Below, one piece after another: positions 9,013 to 17,048 of a DNA stretch of 64,000 bases. The stretch covers positions 600,077-664,076 of the forward strand of contig NZ_SLVX01000001.1 of NCBI RefSeq assembly GCF_004341885.1, written 5' to 3'. The translations under genes were made by a program, and so were the position numbers. The notes below the pieces were generated by a model. That model saw only the letters and a program-made list of their open reading frames with translations. It had not been told where the DNA came from and did no database searches. How positions within the stretch are numbered: the first letter of the stretch is position 1; every line of letters starts with the position of its first letter. The stretch is from Shinella granuli (GTDB lineage Bacteria; Pseudomonadota; Alphaproteobacteria; Rhizobiales; Rhizobiaceae).

Positions 9013-9654
9013 ATGAGCGAAAACCACGACGAAACCGCCGGCATGACCGAAGCCGAGCTCGCCCGCCACGCGGAGAAGATGGCGAAGAAGAAGCAGGCGC
9101 GCGAAAAGATCATGGCGACCAAGACGGACGAGAAGGGCCTCGTCATCGTCCATACCGGCAAGGGCAAGGGCAAGTCGACCGCCGGCTTCGGCATGATCTT
9201 CCGCCATATCGCGCACAAGAAGCCCTGCGCCGTCGTGCAGTTCATCAAGGGTGCCATGGCGACGGGCGAGCGCGACCTCATCGAGGCGCATTTCGCCGAT
9301 CTCTGCCAGTTCTTCACGCTCGGCGAGGGCTTTACCTGGGAAACGCAGGACCGCGCGCGCGATGTCGCGATGGCCCAGAAGGCCTGGGAGAAGGCGAAGG
9401 AACTGATCCGCGACGAGCGCAATTCCATGGTGCTGCTCGACGAGATCAACATCGCGCTGCGCTACGATTATATCGATGTGGGCGAGGTGATCGAGTTCCT
9501 GAAGACGGAAAAACCCTACATGACGCATGTCATCCTGACGGGCCGCAACGCCAAGGACGAGCTGATCGAGATCGCGGACCTTGCCACCGAGATGGAACTG
9601 CTGAAGCACCCGTTCCGCTCGGGCATCAAGGCGCAGCAGGGCGTGGAATACTGA
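9013..9654 (+). CDS. cobO: CobO, cob(I)yrinic acid a,c-diamide adenosyltransferase
   Basis: CobO transfers the adenosyl group of ATP to the reduced corrinoid. The 213-residue protein has a charged N-terminal helix, the P-loop HTGKGKGKSTAGFG at about residues 47-60, the QFIKGAMATGERD segment, and VLLDEINIALRYDYID with the acidic residues typical of CobA/CobO-type transferases. The ATG at 9013 lies 27 bases after cobN and is preceded by GGGAAG. It closes the riboswitch-led operon, and a palindromic repeat follows. Confidence 0.95.
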   Translation: MSENHDETAGMTEAELARHAEKMAKKKQAREKIMATKTDEKGLVIVHTGKGKGKSTAGFGMIFRHIAHKKPCAVVQFIKGAMATGERDLIEAHFADLCQFFTLGEGFTWETQDRARDVAMAQKAWEKAKELIRDERNSMVLLDEINIALRYDYIDVGEVIEFLKTEKPYMTHVILTGRNAKDELIEIADLATEMELLKHPFRSGIKAQQGVEY

Positions 9655-9669
9655 ACCCCCGGGGGCGTT

Positions 9670-9787
9670 GCCCCTCATCCCCCTGCCGGGACCTTCTCCC
9701 CGCAGGTGGGGAGAAGGAGGAAAACGGCGCGCCCATCGCTCCTCGCCCCGCTTGCGGGGAGAGGATGCCGGCAGGCAGGTGAGGGGC
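9670..9787. repeat. Palindromic repeat, family B, between convergent cobO and the TauE gene
   Basis: The gap contains CCCCTCATCCCCCTGCCGGG, a hairpin CTTCTCCCCGCAGGTGGGGAGAAG, then CCCCGCTTGCGGGGAGAGG and GCCGGCAGGCAGGTGAGGGG, so the whole unit folds on itself. Similar units are at 45694-45837 and 48400-48455. It lies between two convergent genes and may act as a two-way terminator. Confidence 0.75.
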
Positions 9788-9807
9788 TTTGGTTGGTCGC
9801 TCGCCTT

Positions 9808-10593
9808 TCACCACCCCAGCCAGACGCGCAGCGGATGGCTCGGATCGGCCATCAGGCGGATGGCGAGCGCGATCGAGGTGACGACGAGGAGCGGCTTGAT
9901 GATCCTGGCGCCGTTCTTCATCGCGACGCGCGAGCCCGCCTGGGCGCCGAGGAACTGGCCGGCGCCCATGACGAGGCCGACCTTCCACAGGACGACGCCA
10001 TAGGCGAGGAAGACGGCGAAGGCGCCGACATTCGAGCCGAAGTTCAGCAGCTTGGTGTGCGCCGTCGCCTTCAGCACGCCGAAGCCCGCCAGCGTCACGA
10101 AGGCCAGCATGAAGAACGAGCCGGTGCCCGGGCCGAACACGCCGTCATAGAAACCGATCAGCGGCACGATGGTGGCGGTGAACAGGAAGACGCTCATGCG
10201 GCGGTGCTTGTCGACATCGCCGATATTCGGCTTCAGCCCGAAATAGACGGCGATGGCCACCAGCAGGAAGGGCAGGATCGCCTTCAGCACGTCGCCCGGC
10301 ACCACGGTGGCGAGCAGGGCGCCGAAGGCCGACCCCACCGCCGAGACCACGGCCATCGGCATCTGCTCGCGCAGCCGGACATGGCCGGCGCGGGCATAGG
10401 CGAGCGTTGCCGAGCCGGAGCCGAAGAGGGATTGCAGCTTGTTCGTGCCGAGCGTTTCGAGCGGCGGAATTCCGGCGATCAGCATGGCCGGAATGGTGAT
10501 CATGCCGCCGCCGCCGGCGATGGAATCGATGAAGCCGGCGAGGAAGGCGGCAAGAAACAGGAAGACGAGGATATGAAGGGCGATATCGGCCAA
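9808..10593 (-). CDS. TauE/SafE (TSUP) family membrane permease
   Basis: The 261-residue protein has about eight hydrophobic segments in the two-repeat arrangement of the sulfite exporter TauE/SafE family. The first repeat carries GFIDSIAGGGGMITIPAML near residues 20-38, and the second GFYDGVFGPGTGSFFML near 145-161, both family signatures. Members export sulfite, sulfoacetate or related anions, and some are linked to cobalt or B12 loci, but the substrate here cannot be read from sequence. It is convergent with cobO and divergent from cobE. Confidence 0.88.
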   Translation of the reverse strand: MADIALHILVFLFLAAFLAGFIDSIAGGGGMITIPAMLIAGIPPLETLGTNKLQSLFGSGSATLAYARAGHVRLREQMPMAVVSAVGSAFGALLATVVPGDVLKAILPFLLVAIAVYFGLKPNIGDVDKHRRMSVFLFTATIVPLIGFYDGVFGPGTGSFFMLAFVTLAGFGVLKATAHTKLLNFGSNVGAFAVFLAYGVVLWKVGLVMGAGQFLGAQAGSRVAMKNGARIIKPLLVVTSIALAIRLMADPSHPLRVWLGW

Positions 10594-10914
10594 GGCGGGA
10601 CTCGGGGGAATGCGAGGAGCGGATTTTCAGCCCTTCTGTCAGACTGCGCGGCAAAAGCAAAGCCCGGTGCGCCCGCCGCGGGAGAGCGTGCCGGCCAATC
10701 TCGTCTCGGCCTGCGGCGTGGCGCATCCGGCGCGGGCGATGCCGCAATCCGGTTTGACCGGCTTCACGCCCTCCGGTACTAAGAAGCCTAGCGACGGTGC
10801 CCGCAGGGCGGGCCGAGCGGTGTCCGGTGCGGCCGACCCAGAGGGGCTTCATCCGGAACCGTCGGTGGACGGCAAGGCCGGGCCCTTTCGCGTGGAATTT
10901 TGCGAGAGACCGCC
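10594..10914. other. Intergenic region before cobE, no gene or riboswitch recognised
   Basis: These 321 bases separate the divergent TauE gene and cobE. I searched both strands for the B12 box (CCAGGAGACCTGCC) and the GCCACTG block and found neither, so cobEABCD seems not to have its own riboswitch. Promoters for both directions must lie here, but no convincing -35/-10 pair stands out in the GC-rich sequence. Confidence 0.5.
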
Positions 10915-11391
10915 ATGCGCGCCAAGGCCCCATCCCCTGACACCGGACGACGTCTGCTCGTCCTCGGCCTCGGCTGCGAACGCGGCACGCCGCCGGCAGA
11001 ACTGCTCGATCTCGCCCTCTCCGTCATTCCGGACCCCGAGGACATCGCCTTCGTCGCGACGCTGGACGCACGCGCGGAAGAGCCGGCCATGCATGCCGTC
11101 GCCCGGCATTTCTGCGTGCCGCTCGTGACCTTTCCGGCCGCCCGGCTCGAAGCCGAGACGCCGCGGCTTGCCAATCCTTCCGACCGCGTCTTCGCCATCA
11201 CCGGCTGCCACGGCGTCGCGGAGGCGGCGGCGCTGGCGCAGGCGGGCAGCGGCGGCAGGCTCATCGTGGAAAAGACGAAATCGGCCCATGCCACGGCGGC
11301 GATCGCTGAAACTTTCCAGCCGCTTGCGGCATTTTCCTGCGGCATCGATTCCGCGCCTTCGTTTTCTGATTCAAGCCGGGAGCCTGCCTGA
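10915..11391 (+). CDS. cobE: CobE, cobalamin biosynthesis protein (CbiG C-terminal type)
   Basis: The 158-residue product resembles the C-terminal CbiG domain that constitutes CobE in aerobic B12 producers. It has an N-terminal GLGCERGTPPAELLDL, then FVATLDARAEEPAM, FCVPLVTFPAARLE, and the C-terminal SGGRLIVEKTKSAHATAAIAE with the conserved KxK segment. Its chemical role in the pathway is not well settled. The ATG at 10915 is chosen, with GCGAGAG upstream; a TTG at 10900 would add five residues. Its stop overlaps the cobA start as TGATG. Confidence 0.85.
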   Translation: MRAKAPSPDTGRRLLVLGLGCERGTPPAELLDLALSVIPDPEDIAFVATLDARAEEPAMHAVARHFCVPLVTFPAARLEAETPRLANPSDRVFAITGCHGVAEAAALAQAGSGGRLIVEKTKSAHATAAIAETFQPLAAFSCGIDSAPSFSDSSREPA

Positions 11392-12233
11392 TGCATACCC
11401 TGTTTGCCGCCCTCCCGCCCATGGAAAGGGGCAGCGTCTGGCTTGTCGGCGCAGGCCCGGGCGATCCCGGCCTCCTGACGCTGCACGCCGCCCATGCCCT
11501 CCAGCAGGCGGATGTCATCGTGCATGACGCGCTGGTCAATGCCGAGTGCCTGTCGCTTGCCGGCCCGGACGCGGTGCTGGAATTCGCCGGCAAGCGCGGC
11601 GGCAAGCCCTCGCACAAGCAGCGGGACATTTCCCTGCGGCTCGTCGAGCTCGCGCGCGCCGGCAACCGCGTGCTGCGGCTGAAGGGAGGCGATCCCTTCG
11701 TCTTCGGCCGCGGCGGCGAGGAGGCGCTGACCCTCATCGAGCACGGCGTTCCCTTCCGCATCGTTCCGGGCATCACGGCCGGCATCGGCGGCCTTGCCTA
11801 TGCCGGCATCCCGGTGACGCATCGCGAGGTCAACCATGCCGTCACCTTCCTCACCGGCCATGATTCCTCCGGCCTCGTGCCCGACCGCATCAACTGGGAG
11901 GGCATCGCCAAGGGCTCGCCCGTCATCGTCATGTACATGGCGATGAAGCATATCGGCCAGATCGCCGGCAACCTCATCGCCGGCGGCCGCGCGCCGGAGG
12001 AGCCCGTCGCCTTCGTCTGCAATGCCGCGACCGCCGAACAGCAGGTGCTGGAAACGACGCTGGCGCGCGCGGAGGCGGATGTCACGGCCGCCGGCCTCGA
12101 ACCGCCGGCCATCGTCGTCGTCGGCGAGGTCGTGCGCCTGCGCGCCTCGCTCGACTGGCTCGGTGCGCTGACGCAGGGTCGCGCGCTGGCGCCCGACCCG
12201 TTCGGCTCGCGCGAGTTGAAGGACCTGGCATGA
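11391..12233 (+). CDS. cobA: CobA, uroporphyrinogen-III C-methyltransferase
   Basis: CobA methylates uroporphyrinogen III at C-2 and C-7 with S-adenosylmethionine to give precorrin-2, the branch point from heme to B12. The 280-residue protein has the SUMT signature VGAGPGDPGLLTLHAAHAL near the N-terminus, the LRLKGGDPFVFGRGGEE block, and PVTHREVNHAVTFLTGHD. It lacks the CysG-type dehydrogenase/ferrochelatase domain, as expected for CobA. The ATG overlaps the cobE stop and its own stop overlaps the cobB start (ATGA), which indicates translational coupling. Confidence 0.95.
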   Translation: MHTLFAALPPMERGSVWLVGAGPGDPGLLTLHAAHALQQADVIVHDALVNAECLSLAGPDAVLEFAGKRGGKPSHKQRDISLRLVELARAGNRVLRLKGGDPFVFGRGGEEALTLIEHGVPFRIVPGITAGIGGLAYAGIPVTHREVNHAVTFLTGHDSSGLVPDRINWEGIAKGSPVIVMYMAMKHIGQIAGNLIAGGRAPEEPVAFVCNAATAEQQVLETTLARAEADVTAAGLEPPAIVVVGEVVRLRASLDWLGALTQGRALAPDPFGSRELKDLA

Positions 12234-13537
12234 GCGGACTGCTCATCGCTGCGCCCGCCTCCGGCTCCGGCAAGACGACGGTGACGCTGGGCCTGGCGCG
12301 CGCCTTCGCCGATGCCGGTCTCGGCCTCGTTTCCGGCAAGGCGGGGCCGGACTACATCGATCCGGCCTTCCACGCCGCCGCCAGCCGCAAGGCCTGCCTC
12401 AACTACGATCCCTGGGCGATGCGTCCCGAGCTCATCCGCGCCAATGCCGCGCAGCAGGCCGGCGCGGGGGATTTCCTGCTGGTCGAGGCGATGATGGGCC
12501 TTTTCGACGCCGCCGCCGACGGCACCGGCGCGCCCGCCGACCTTGCGGCGATGCTCGGCCTGCCCGTCGTGCTCGTCGTCGATTGCAGCCGCATGTCCCA
12601 GTCCGTTGCCGCGCTGGTGAAGGGCTACCGGGACCATCGCGGCGATGTCCACGTCGCCGGCGTCATCCTCAACAAGGTCGGCAGTGCCCGGCACGAGGCC
12701 ATGCTGCGCGGGGCGCTGGAGGCGAGCGGCATCGAGATCTTCGGCGTGCTGCGGAGCGATCCGCTGCTTGCCCTGCCGGAACGGCATCTCGGCCTCGTGC
12801 AGGCCGGCGAGCATGGCATGCTGGAGACCTTCATCGCCCATGCCGCCGCCGTGGTGACGCGGTGCTGCGATCTGGAGCGCCTGGTCGCCGTCGCCGCGCG
12901 ACGGGGAGGGGCGCGGGTGGAGGGCGCCGTGTCGTACCTGCCGCCGCTCGGCCAGCGCATCGCGATCGCCCGCGACGTCGCCTTCGCGTTCACGTACGAA
13001 CATCTCCTGATGGGCTGGCGCATGGCGGGGGCGAGCCTTTCCTTCTTCTCGCCGCTGGCCGACGAGGCGCCCGCGGCCGATGCGGATGCCGTCTATCTGC
13101 CCGGCGGCTACCCGGAACTGCACGGGGCCGCTCTTGCCAATGCCGCTGCCTTCCGTCTAGGCATGCAGGAGGCAGCGCGCCGGGGGGCGCGCATCTATGG
13201 CGAATGCGGGGGCTATATGACTCTGGGGGAGGCTCTGGTTGCGGCGGATGGATCCCGCTACGGCATGCTCGGCCTCCTGCCGCTCGTCACCAGTTTTGCC
13301 GCGCGCCGTCGTCATCTCGGCTACCGCCGCGTGACGCCGCTTGCCGGCGCGGGCTTTTCGGCGCCGATGACCGCCCACGAGTTCCACTATTCGACCGTCG
13401 CCAGCGAGGGCGCCGCGGAGCGCCTGTTTGCCGTCACGGACGCGATCGGCGAGGACCTCGGCGAGGCGGGCCTTCGCCGCGGAACCGTCAGCGGCTCCTA
13501 CATGCATCTCATCGACCTTGCGCCGGAGGCGGCATGA
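12230..13537 (+). CDS. cobB: CobB, hydrogenobyrinic acid a,c-diamide synthase
   Basis: CobB amidates the a and c carboxylates of hydrogenobyrinic acid using ATP and glutamine. The 435-residue protein has an N-terminal dethiobiotin-synthetase-like ATPase (P-loop SGSGKTTVTLG at residues 11-21; SGKAGPDYIDPAFH) and a C-terminal triad glutaminase (YLPGGYPELH, then GECGGYMTLGEAL with the nucleophilic Cys). Its product is the CobN substrate, which ties this operon to the riboswitch operon upstream. Start and stop each overlap a neighbour by four bases. Confidence 0.94.
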   Translation: MSGLLIAAPASGSGKTTVTLGLARAFADAGLGLVSGKAGPDYIDPAFHAAASRKACLNYDPWAMRPELIRANAAQQAGAGDFLLVEAMMGLFDAAADGTGAPADLAAMLGLPVVLVVDCSRMSQSVAALVKGYRDHRGDVHVAGVILNKVGSARHEAMLRGALEASGIEIFGVLRSDPLLALPERHLGLVQAGEHGMLETFIAHAAAVVTRCCDLERLVAVAARRGGARVEGAVSYLPPLGQRIAIARDVAFAFTYEHLLMGWRMAGASLSFFSPLADEAPAADADAVYLPGGYPELHGAALANAAAFRLGMQEAARRGARIYGECGGYMTLGEALVAADGSRYGMLGLLPLVTSFAARRRHLGYRRVTPLAGAGFSAPMTAHEFHYSTVASEGAAERLFAVTDAIGEDLGEAGLRRGTVSGSYMHLIDLAPEAA

Positions 13538-14547
13538 CCGCGCCGCGCATCGTTCACGGCGGCGGTATCGCCGCCGCCGCCCAGCGCTTCGGCGGCCGGC
13601 CGGAGGACTGGCTGGACCTTTCCACCGGCATCAACCCCAATTCCGCGGCGTTGCCTGCGGTGGATGCCGCCGCCTGGCACCGCCTGCCGGATCGCCATCG
13701 CCAGGATGCCGCCCGCGCTGCCGCCGCCCGCTATTACGGCACATCGGGCGCGCTGCCCTTTCCTGTTCCCGGCACGCAGTCCGTCATCCAGCTCCTGCCG
13801 CGTTTCGCCGCCGCCGGCCGGCGCGCCGCCGTCGTCTCGCCGACCTATGGCGAATATGCCCGCGTGCTGGAAAATGCCGGCGTGGCGGTGGATCGCATTG
13901 CAGGCCTCGATGCCGTGAGCGATGCCCATGGCCTGGTCGTCGTCGTCAACCCGAACAATCCGGACGGCCGGCTGTTCTCGCGCGAGGCGCTGCTCGACCT
14001 TCACCGGCGCGTTGCCGGCAGCGGCGGCCTTCTCGTCGTCGACGAGGCCTTCGGCGACATGCGCCCCGAAGCCGCCATCGCGCCGCTGGCCGGCGACAAC
14101 ATGCCGGGCCTTCTCGTCTTCCGGTCCTTCGGCAAGTTCTTCGGCCTTGCCGGCCTGCGCCTCGGTTTCGTGATCGGCGAGGCGCCGGTCGTCGACCGCA
14201 TCGAGGACGGGCTCGGCCCCTGGGCGGTGTCCGGCCCGGCGCTCACCATCGCCACCGGCCTGATGACATCAGACACCGCCGCCATCCGCCGGTCGATCGA
14301 CGCGCGCAAGGCGGCGCTCGAATCCGTCCTTGCCGGCGCCGGCCTCGATATCGTCGGCGGCACCGGCCTTTTCGCGCTGGTCGACCATGCGGATGCGCCT
14401 GCCATCCACGAAGGGCTCTGCCGCCGCCATATCCTCGTTCGTCCCTTCGACTACAATGCGCGCTGGCTGCGCTTCGGCCTTGCGCCGGATGCCGCCTCGG
14501 ATGCCCGGCTGGCGGCGGCGCTGGCGGAGGTGATGGCCGGGCAATGA
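13534..14547 (+). CDS. cobC: CobC, PLP-dependent threonine-phosphate decarboxylase type protein
   Basis: The protein is a fold-type I aminotransferase-like enzyme of 337 residues. It starts with the family motif HGGGIAAAAQRFGG and LDLSTGINPN, has VVNPNNPDGRLF and VVDEAFGDM, and binds PLP through K201 in FRSFGKFFGLAGLRLGF. Family members decarboxylate L-threonine phosphate to (R)-1-aminopropan-2-ol phosphate, the linker between corrin ring and nucleotide loop. The ATG at 13534 overlaps the cobB stop, and the stop overlaps the cobD start. Confidence 0.93.
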   Translation: MTAPRIVHGGGIAAAAQRFGGRPEDWLDLSTGINPNSAALPAVDAAAWHRLPDRHRQDAARAAAARYYGTSGALPFPVPGTQSVIQLLPRFAAAGRRAAVVSPTYGEYARVLENAGVAVDRIAGLDAVSDAHGLVVVVNPNNPDGRLFSREALLDLHRRVAGSGGLLVVDEAFGDMRPEAAIAPLAGDNMPGLLVFRSFGKFFGLAGLRLGFVIGEAPVVDRIEDGLGPWAVSGPALTIATGLMTSDTAAIRRSIDARKAALESVLAGAGLDIVGGTGLFALVDHADAPAIHEGLCRRHILVRPFDYNARWLRFGLAPDAASDARLAAALAEVMAGQ

Positions 14548-15524
14548 GCGAAACGCTTCTCCTCCTTTTCCTGGCCCTGCTGCTCGACCGCCTTGTCGGC
14601 GATCCGGACAGGCTCTGGCGGCGCGTGCCGCATCCGGTCGTGCTGTTCGGCCGGGCGATCGGGCTGATGGACAAGCTCTTCAACGGCAAGCGCCTCTCGG
14701 CCGATACGAAGCGCTTCAACGGTGCCGCCGGCATTGCCGTGCTGCTCGCCGCCAGCGTCTTCCTCGGCTTCTTCGTGCACCGGCTGCTCGCGCCGCTCGG
14801 CATCGTCGGCGCCCTCGTCGAGATCGTCATCGTCGCGATCTTCCTGGCGCAGAAGAGCCTTTACGATCATGTGCGTGCCGTCTCCAGCGGCCTGAAGCGC
14901 GGCGGCCTTGCGGGCGGGCGGCAGGCCGTGTCGATGATCGTCGGCCGCGATCCGGCGACGCTCGACGAGCCGGCCATCTGCCGCGCCGGCATCGAGAGCC
15001 TGGCGGAGAATTTTTCCGACGGCGTGGTGGCGCCGGCGCTCTGGTATGCGCTCTTCGGCCTGCCGGGCCTGTTCGCCTACAAGATGCTGAACACGGCTGA
15101 TTCGATGATCGGCCACAAAAACGCGAAATATCTCGATTTCGGCCGGGCCTCCGCCCGGCTGGACGATCTCGCCAACTGGCCCGCCGCACGCCTCTCCATC
15201 CTCTTCCTCGCCGCCGGCGCATGGGCGGTGAAGGGCAGGGCGGCGGCGCGCCATGCGATCGGCACGGCGCTGCGCGATGCGGGCCTCCACCGTTCGCCCA
15301 ATTCCGGCTGGCCGGAAGCGGCCATGGCCGGCGCGCTCGGCATCGGCCTTGCCGGCCCGCGCATCTATGGCGGCACGCGCGTCGACGAACCGATGATGAA
15401 CGCGAGCGGCCGCACCGTCGCGACGGTGGCGGATATCGATCTGTCCTTGCGGATCTTCTCGGCCGCCTGTGCTGCTCTTGCTGCAGCTGTATTGCTGGCG
15501 GCGCTTCTTGCCGCTTTGTTGTGA
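14544..15524 (+). CDS. cobD: CobD (CbiB type), adenosylcobinamide-phosphate synthase
   Basis: CobD joins the aminopropanol linker to adenosylcobyric acid at the membrane. The 326-residue protein has several hydrophobic segments and family blocks: LLDRLVGDPDRLWRRVPHPV near the N-terminus, ESLAENFSDGVVAPALWY, NTADSMIGHKN, and HRSPNSGWPEAAMAGALG. It is the last of five tightly overlapping genes (cobEABCD). The next gene is 150 bases away and unrelated. Confidence 0.94.
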   Translation: MSETLLLLFLALLLDRLVGDPDRLWRRVPHPVVLFGRAIGLMDKLFNGKRLSADTKRFNGAAGIAVLLAASVFLGFFVHRLLAPLGIVGALVEIVIVAIFLAQKSLYDHVRAVSSGLKRGGLAGGRQAVSMIVGRDPATLDEPAICRAGIESLAENFSDGVVAPALWYALFGLPGLFAYKMLNTADSMIGHKNAKYLDFGRASARLDDLANWPAARLSILFLAAGAWAVKGRAAARHAIGTALRDAGLHRSPNSGWPEAAMAGALGIGLAGPRIYGGTRVDEPMMNASGRTVATVADIDLSLRIFSAACAALAAAVLLAALLAALL

Positions 15525-15674
15525 GCGCGCCGCGCGGCATTCAATAGAATTTTACATCTTAACTTCGTTTTCTTTTCGTGGCCCCGCCAATATTGTGGAA
15601 GGCTGAAACGTCTATATTCTGTCTCGACGCGAGACTGGCATCAAAGCCATGCGCAAACGAATAGAGGGGAAGTC

Positions 15675-16103
15675 ATGCGTATCTTCTTTGCGACCGCTGT
15701 CGCGTTCCTTCTTGTGTTGTTCCAGACCCAGACCGCTCTGTCGGCCAATCTGACCGCCCGGATCAGCCTTTCTTCGCAGACCATGGTCGTTACTCAGAAC
15801 GGCGCGGTGAAATATCGCTGGCCCGTCTCGACCGGTCGCAAGGGCTATGGCACGCCGACGGGCGCCTGGTCGGCGAAATGGGCCTCGCGCAACCACCGCT
15901 CGCGCAAGTACAACAATGCGCCGATGCCCTATGCGATCTTCTTCAAGGGGGGATATGCCGTGCATGCGACCTACGAGACGAAGCGCCTCGGCCGCCCGGC
16001 CTCGCATGGCTGCGTGCGCCTGCACCCGGACAATGCGGCGACCTTCTTCCAGATGGCCAACCGCAACGGGCTGTCCAACACGCGCATCGTCATCACGCGC
16101 TGA
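15675..16103 (+). CDS. Secreted L,D-transpeptidase (YkuD domain)
   Basis: The 142-residue protein begins with a signal peptide (about residues 1-23, cleavage after ALSA) and consists almost wholly of a YkuD domain. The active-site segment HATYETKRLGRPASHGCVRLH holds the catalytic His and the SHGC Cys. Such enzymes form 3-3 cross-links in peptidoglycan or attach proteins to it; which reaction this one performs is open. GAGGGG precedes the ATG at 15675. It is convergent with fnrN, and both stop codons lie in one hairpin. Confidence 0.92.
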   Translation: MRIFFATAVAFLLVLFQTQTALSANLTARISLSSQTMVVTQNGAVKYRWPVSTGRKGYGTPTGAWSAKWASRNHRSRKYNNAPMPYAIFFKGGYAVHATYETKRLGRPASHGCVRLHPDNAATFFQMANRNGLSNTRIVITR

Positions 16104-16116
16104 GCGTTTCGCTCAG
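16100..16116. terminator. Shared hairpin at the ends of the transpeptidase gene and fnrN
   Basis: CTGAGCG-TTT-CGCTCAG forms a perfect 7-bp stem with a 3-base loop. The TGA of the rightward gene (16101-16103) and the TGA of the leftward fnrN (complement of 16113-16115) both lie within the stem. No long T run follows on either strand, so it is at best a weak two-way terminator. Confidence 0.55.
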
Positions 16117-16838
16117 TCGTTGCCGGCGTAGCGCATCAGCCGGTCCATGTCGGGAACGGTGACGTGACGGTTGTTCTCGATGCGGATGACGTTTTCCTTG
16201 CGCAGCTTGGTGAACTGCCGGCTGACGGTCTCGATCGTCAGCCCGAGGAAATCGGCGATGTCGGCGCGCGAGAGCGGCAGCTCGAAGGCCGACCTGTCGA
16301 CGCTCTCCGGGTCGATATGGGTGGCGATCAGGTAGAGGAAGCTCGCCACCTTCTCCTGCGCCGTCTTGCGGCCGAGCGTCAGCATCCAGTCGCGCGCCTC
16401 GTCCAGCTCCTTCAGGGCCTGCTGGTGCAGCTTGTGCTCCAGCTCGGGCGTCCTCTTGACCAGCCGGTCCAGCACATGGCGCGGGAAGTTGCACACTTCG
16501 CTTTCCGTCGCCGCTTCCGCCGTGATGGCGCTTTCCTCCAGGAACGGGCGGCCGAGGAAATCGGGGGCGAACTGCAGGCCGACGATCTGCTGGCGGCCGT
16601 CCGCCATCACCTTGGTCAGCTTCACGACGCCGCGCATGATGTTGGAATAGTTCACCACCGTCTCGCCCTGGCCGATGACTTCGGCGCCGGTTTCCAGGCG
16701 GTTGCGGAAGGAATGCTTGTTGAGTTCGGAGAGCTGCTCGGAGGTCAGCGCGCCGCACACGCCGCCATGGCGCGCCTCGCAGGCACGGCAGACAAGAGGA
16801 ATGTCGGAATTATGGATATCTTGGCGGCGAATTTCCAT
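16113..16838 (-). CDS. fnrN: FnrN-type oxygen-sensing Crp/Fnr regulator
   Basis: The 241-residue protein has the iron-sulfur cluster cysteines of Fnr: C17, C20 and C28 at the N-terminus (VCRACEARHGGVC) and a fourth in SEVCNF. A cyclic-nucleotide-type sensor domain with a dimerisation helix follows, then a C-terminal helix-turn-helix (DIADFLGLTIETVSRQFTKL) whose E/SR residues suit recognition of TTGAT-N4-ATCAA. FnrN activates microaerobic genes when the cluster is intact. The divergent hemN shares a perfect anaerobox with it (16985-16998), and boxes also precede fixN and fixG. Confidence 0.93.
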   Translation of the reverse strand: MEIRRQDIHNSDIPLVCRACEARHGGVCGALTSEQLSELNKHSFRNRLETGAEVIGQGETVVNYSNIMRGVVKLTKVMADGRQQIVGLQFAPDFLGRPFLEESAITAEAATESEVCNFPRHVLDRLVKRTPELEHKLHQQALKELDEARDWMLTLGRKTAQEKVASFLYLIATHIDPESVDRSAFELPLSRADIADFLGLTIETVSRQFTKLRKENVIRIENNRHVTVPDMDRLMRYAGND

Positions 16839-16984
16839 GTCGGCTTTCCTTTCGCCCGGCGGTTCCCGCGGCGCAACAATGCCGTGCTACCGCACGCGAC
16901 CGTGAACATAAAGCGTGCCGCCTCGCGGCAAAATAGCGCTTCCTGACTATTGTCAAATCCTAGCGCACTCATTCCGGCTTTCAC

Positions 16985-16998
16985 TTGATCAAAATCAA
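16985..16998. promoter_or_regulatory. Perfect anaerobox (FnrN/FixK site) between fnrN and hemN
   Basis: TTGAT-CAAA-ATCAA matches the palindromic consensus exactly. Its centre (16991.5) would place a class II start site near 17033, so a hemN start at the GTG at 17031 would be just upstream of the transcript. This supports the ATG at 17049. For the leftward fnrN it lies 147 bases upstream and could mediate autoregulation. Confidence 0.9.
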
Positions 16999-17048
16999 AT
17001 GGTGACGACCGTTTCGGGTTTATTTGCCGTGTGAGCAAGGAGATGACC

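Noticed and set aside
10594..10914. Possible second B12 riboswitch before cobE
   Set aside because: Neither the B12 box nor the GCCACTG block occurs on either strand.
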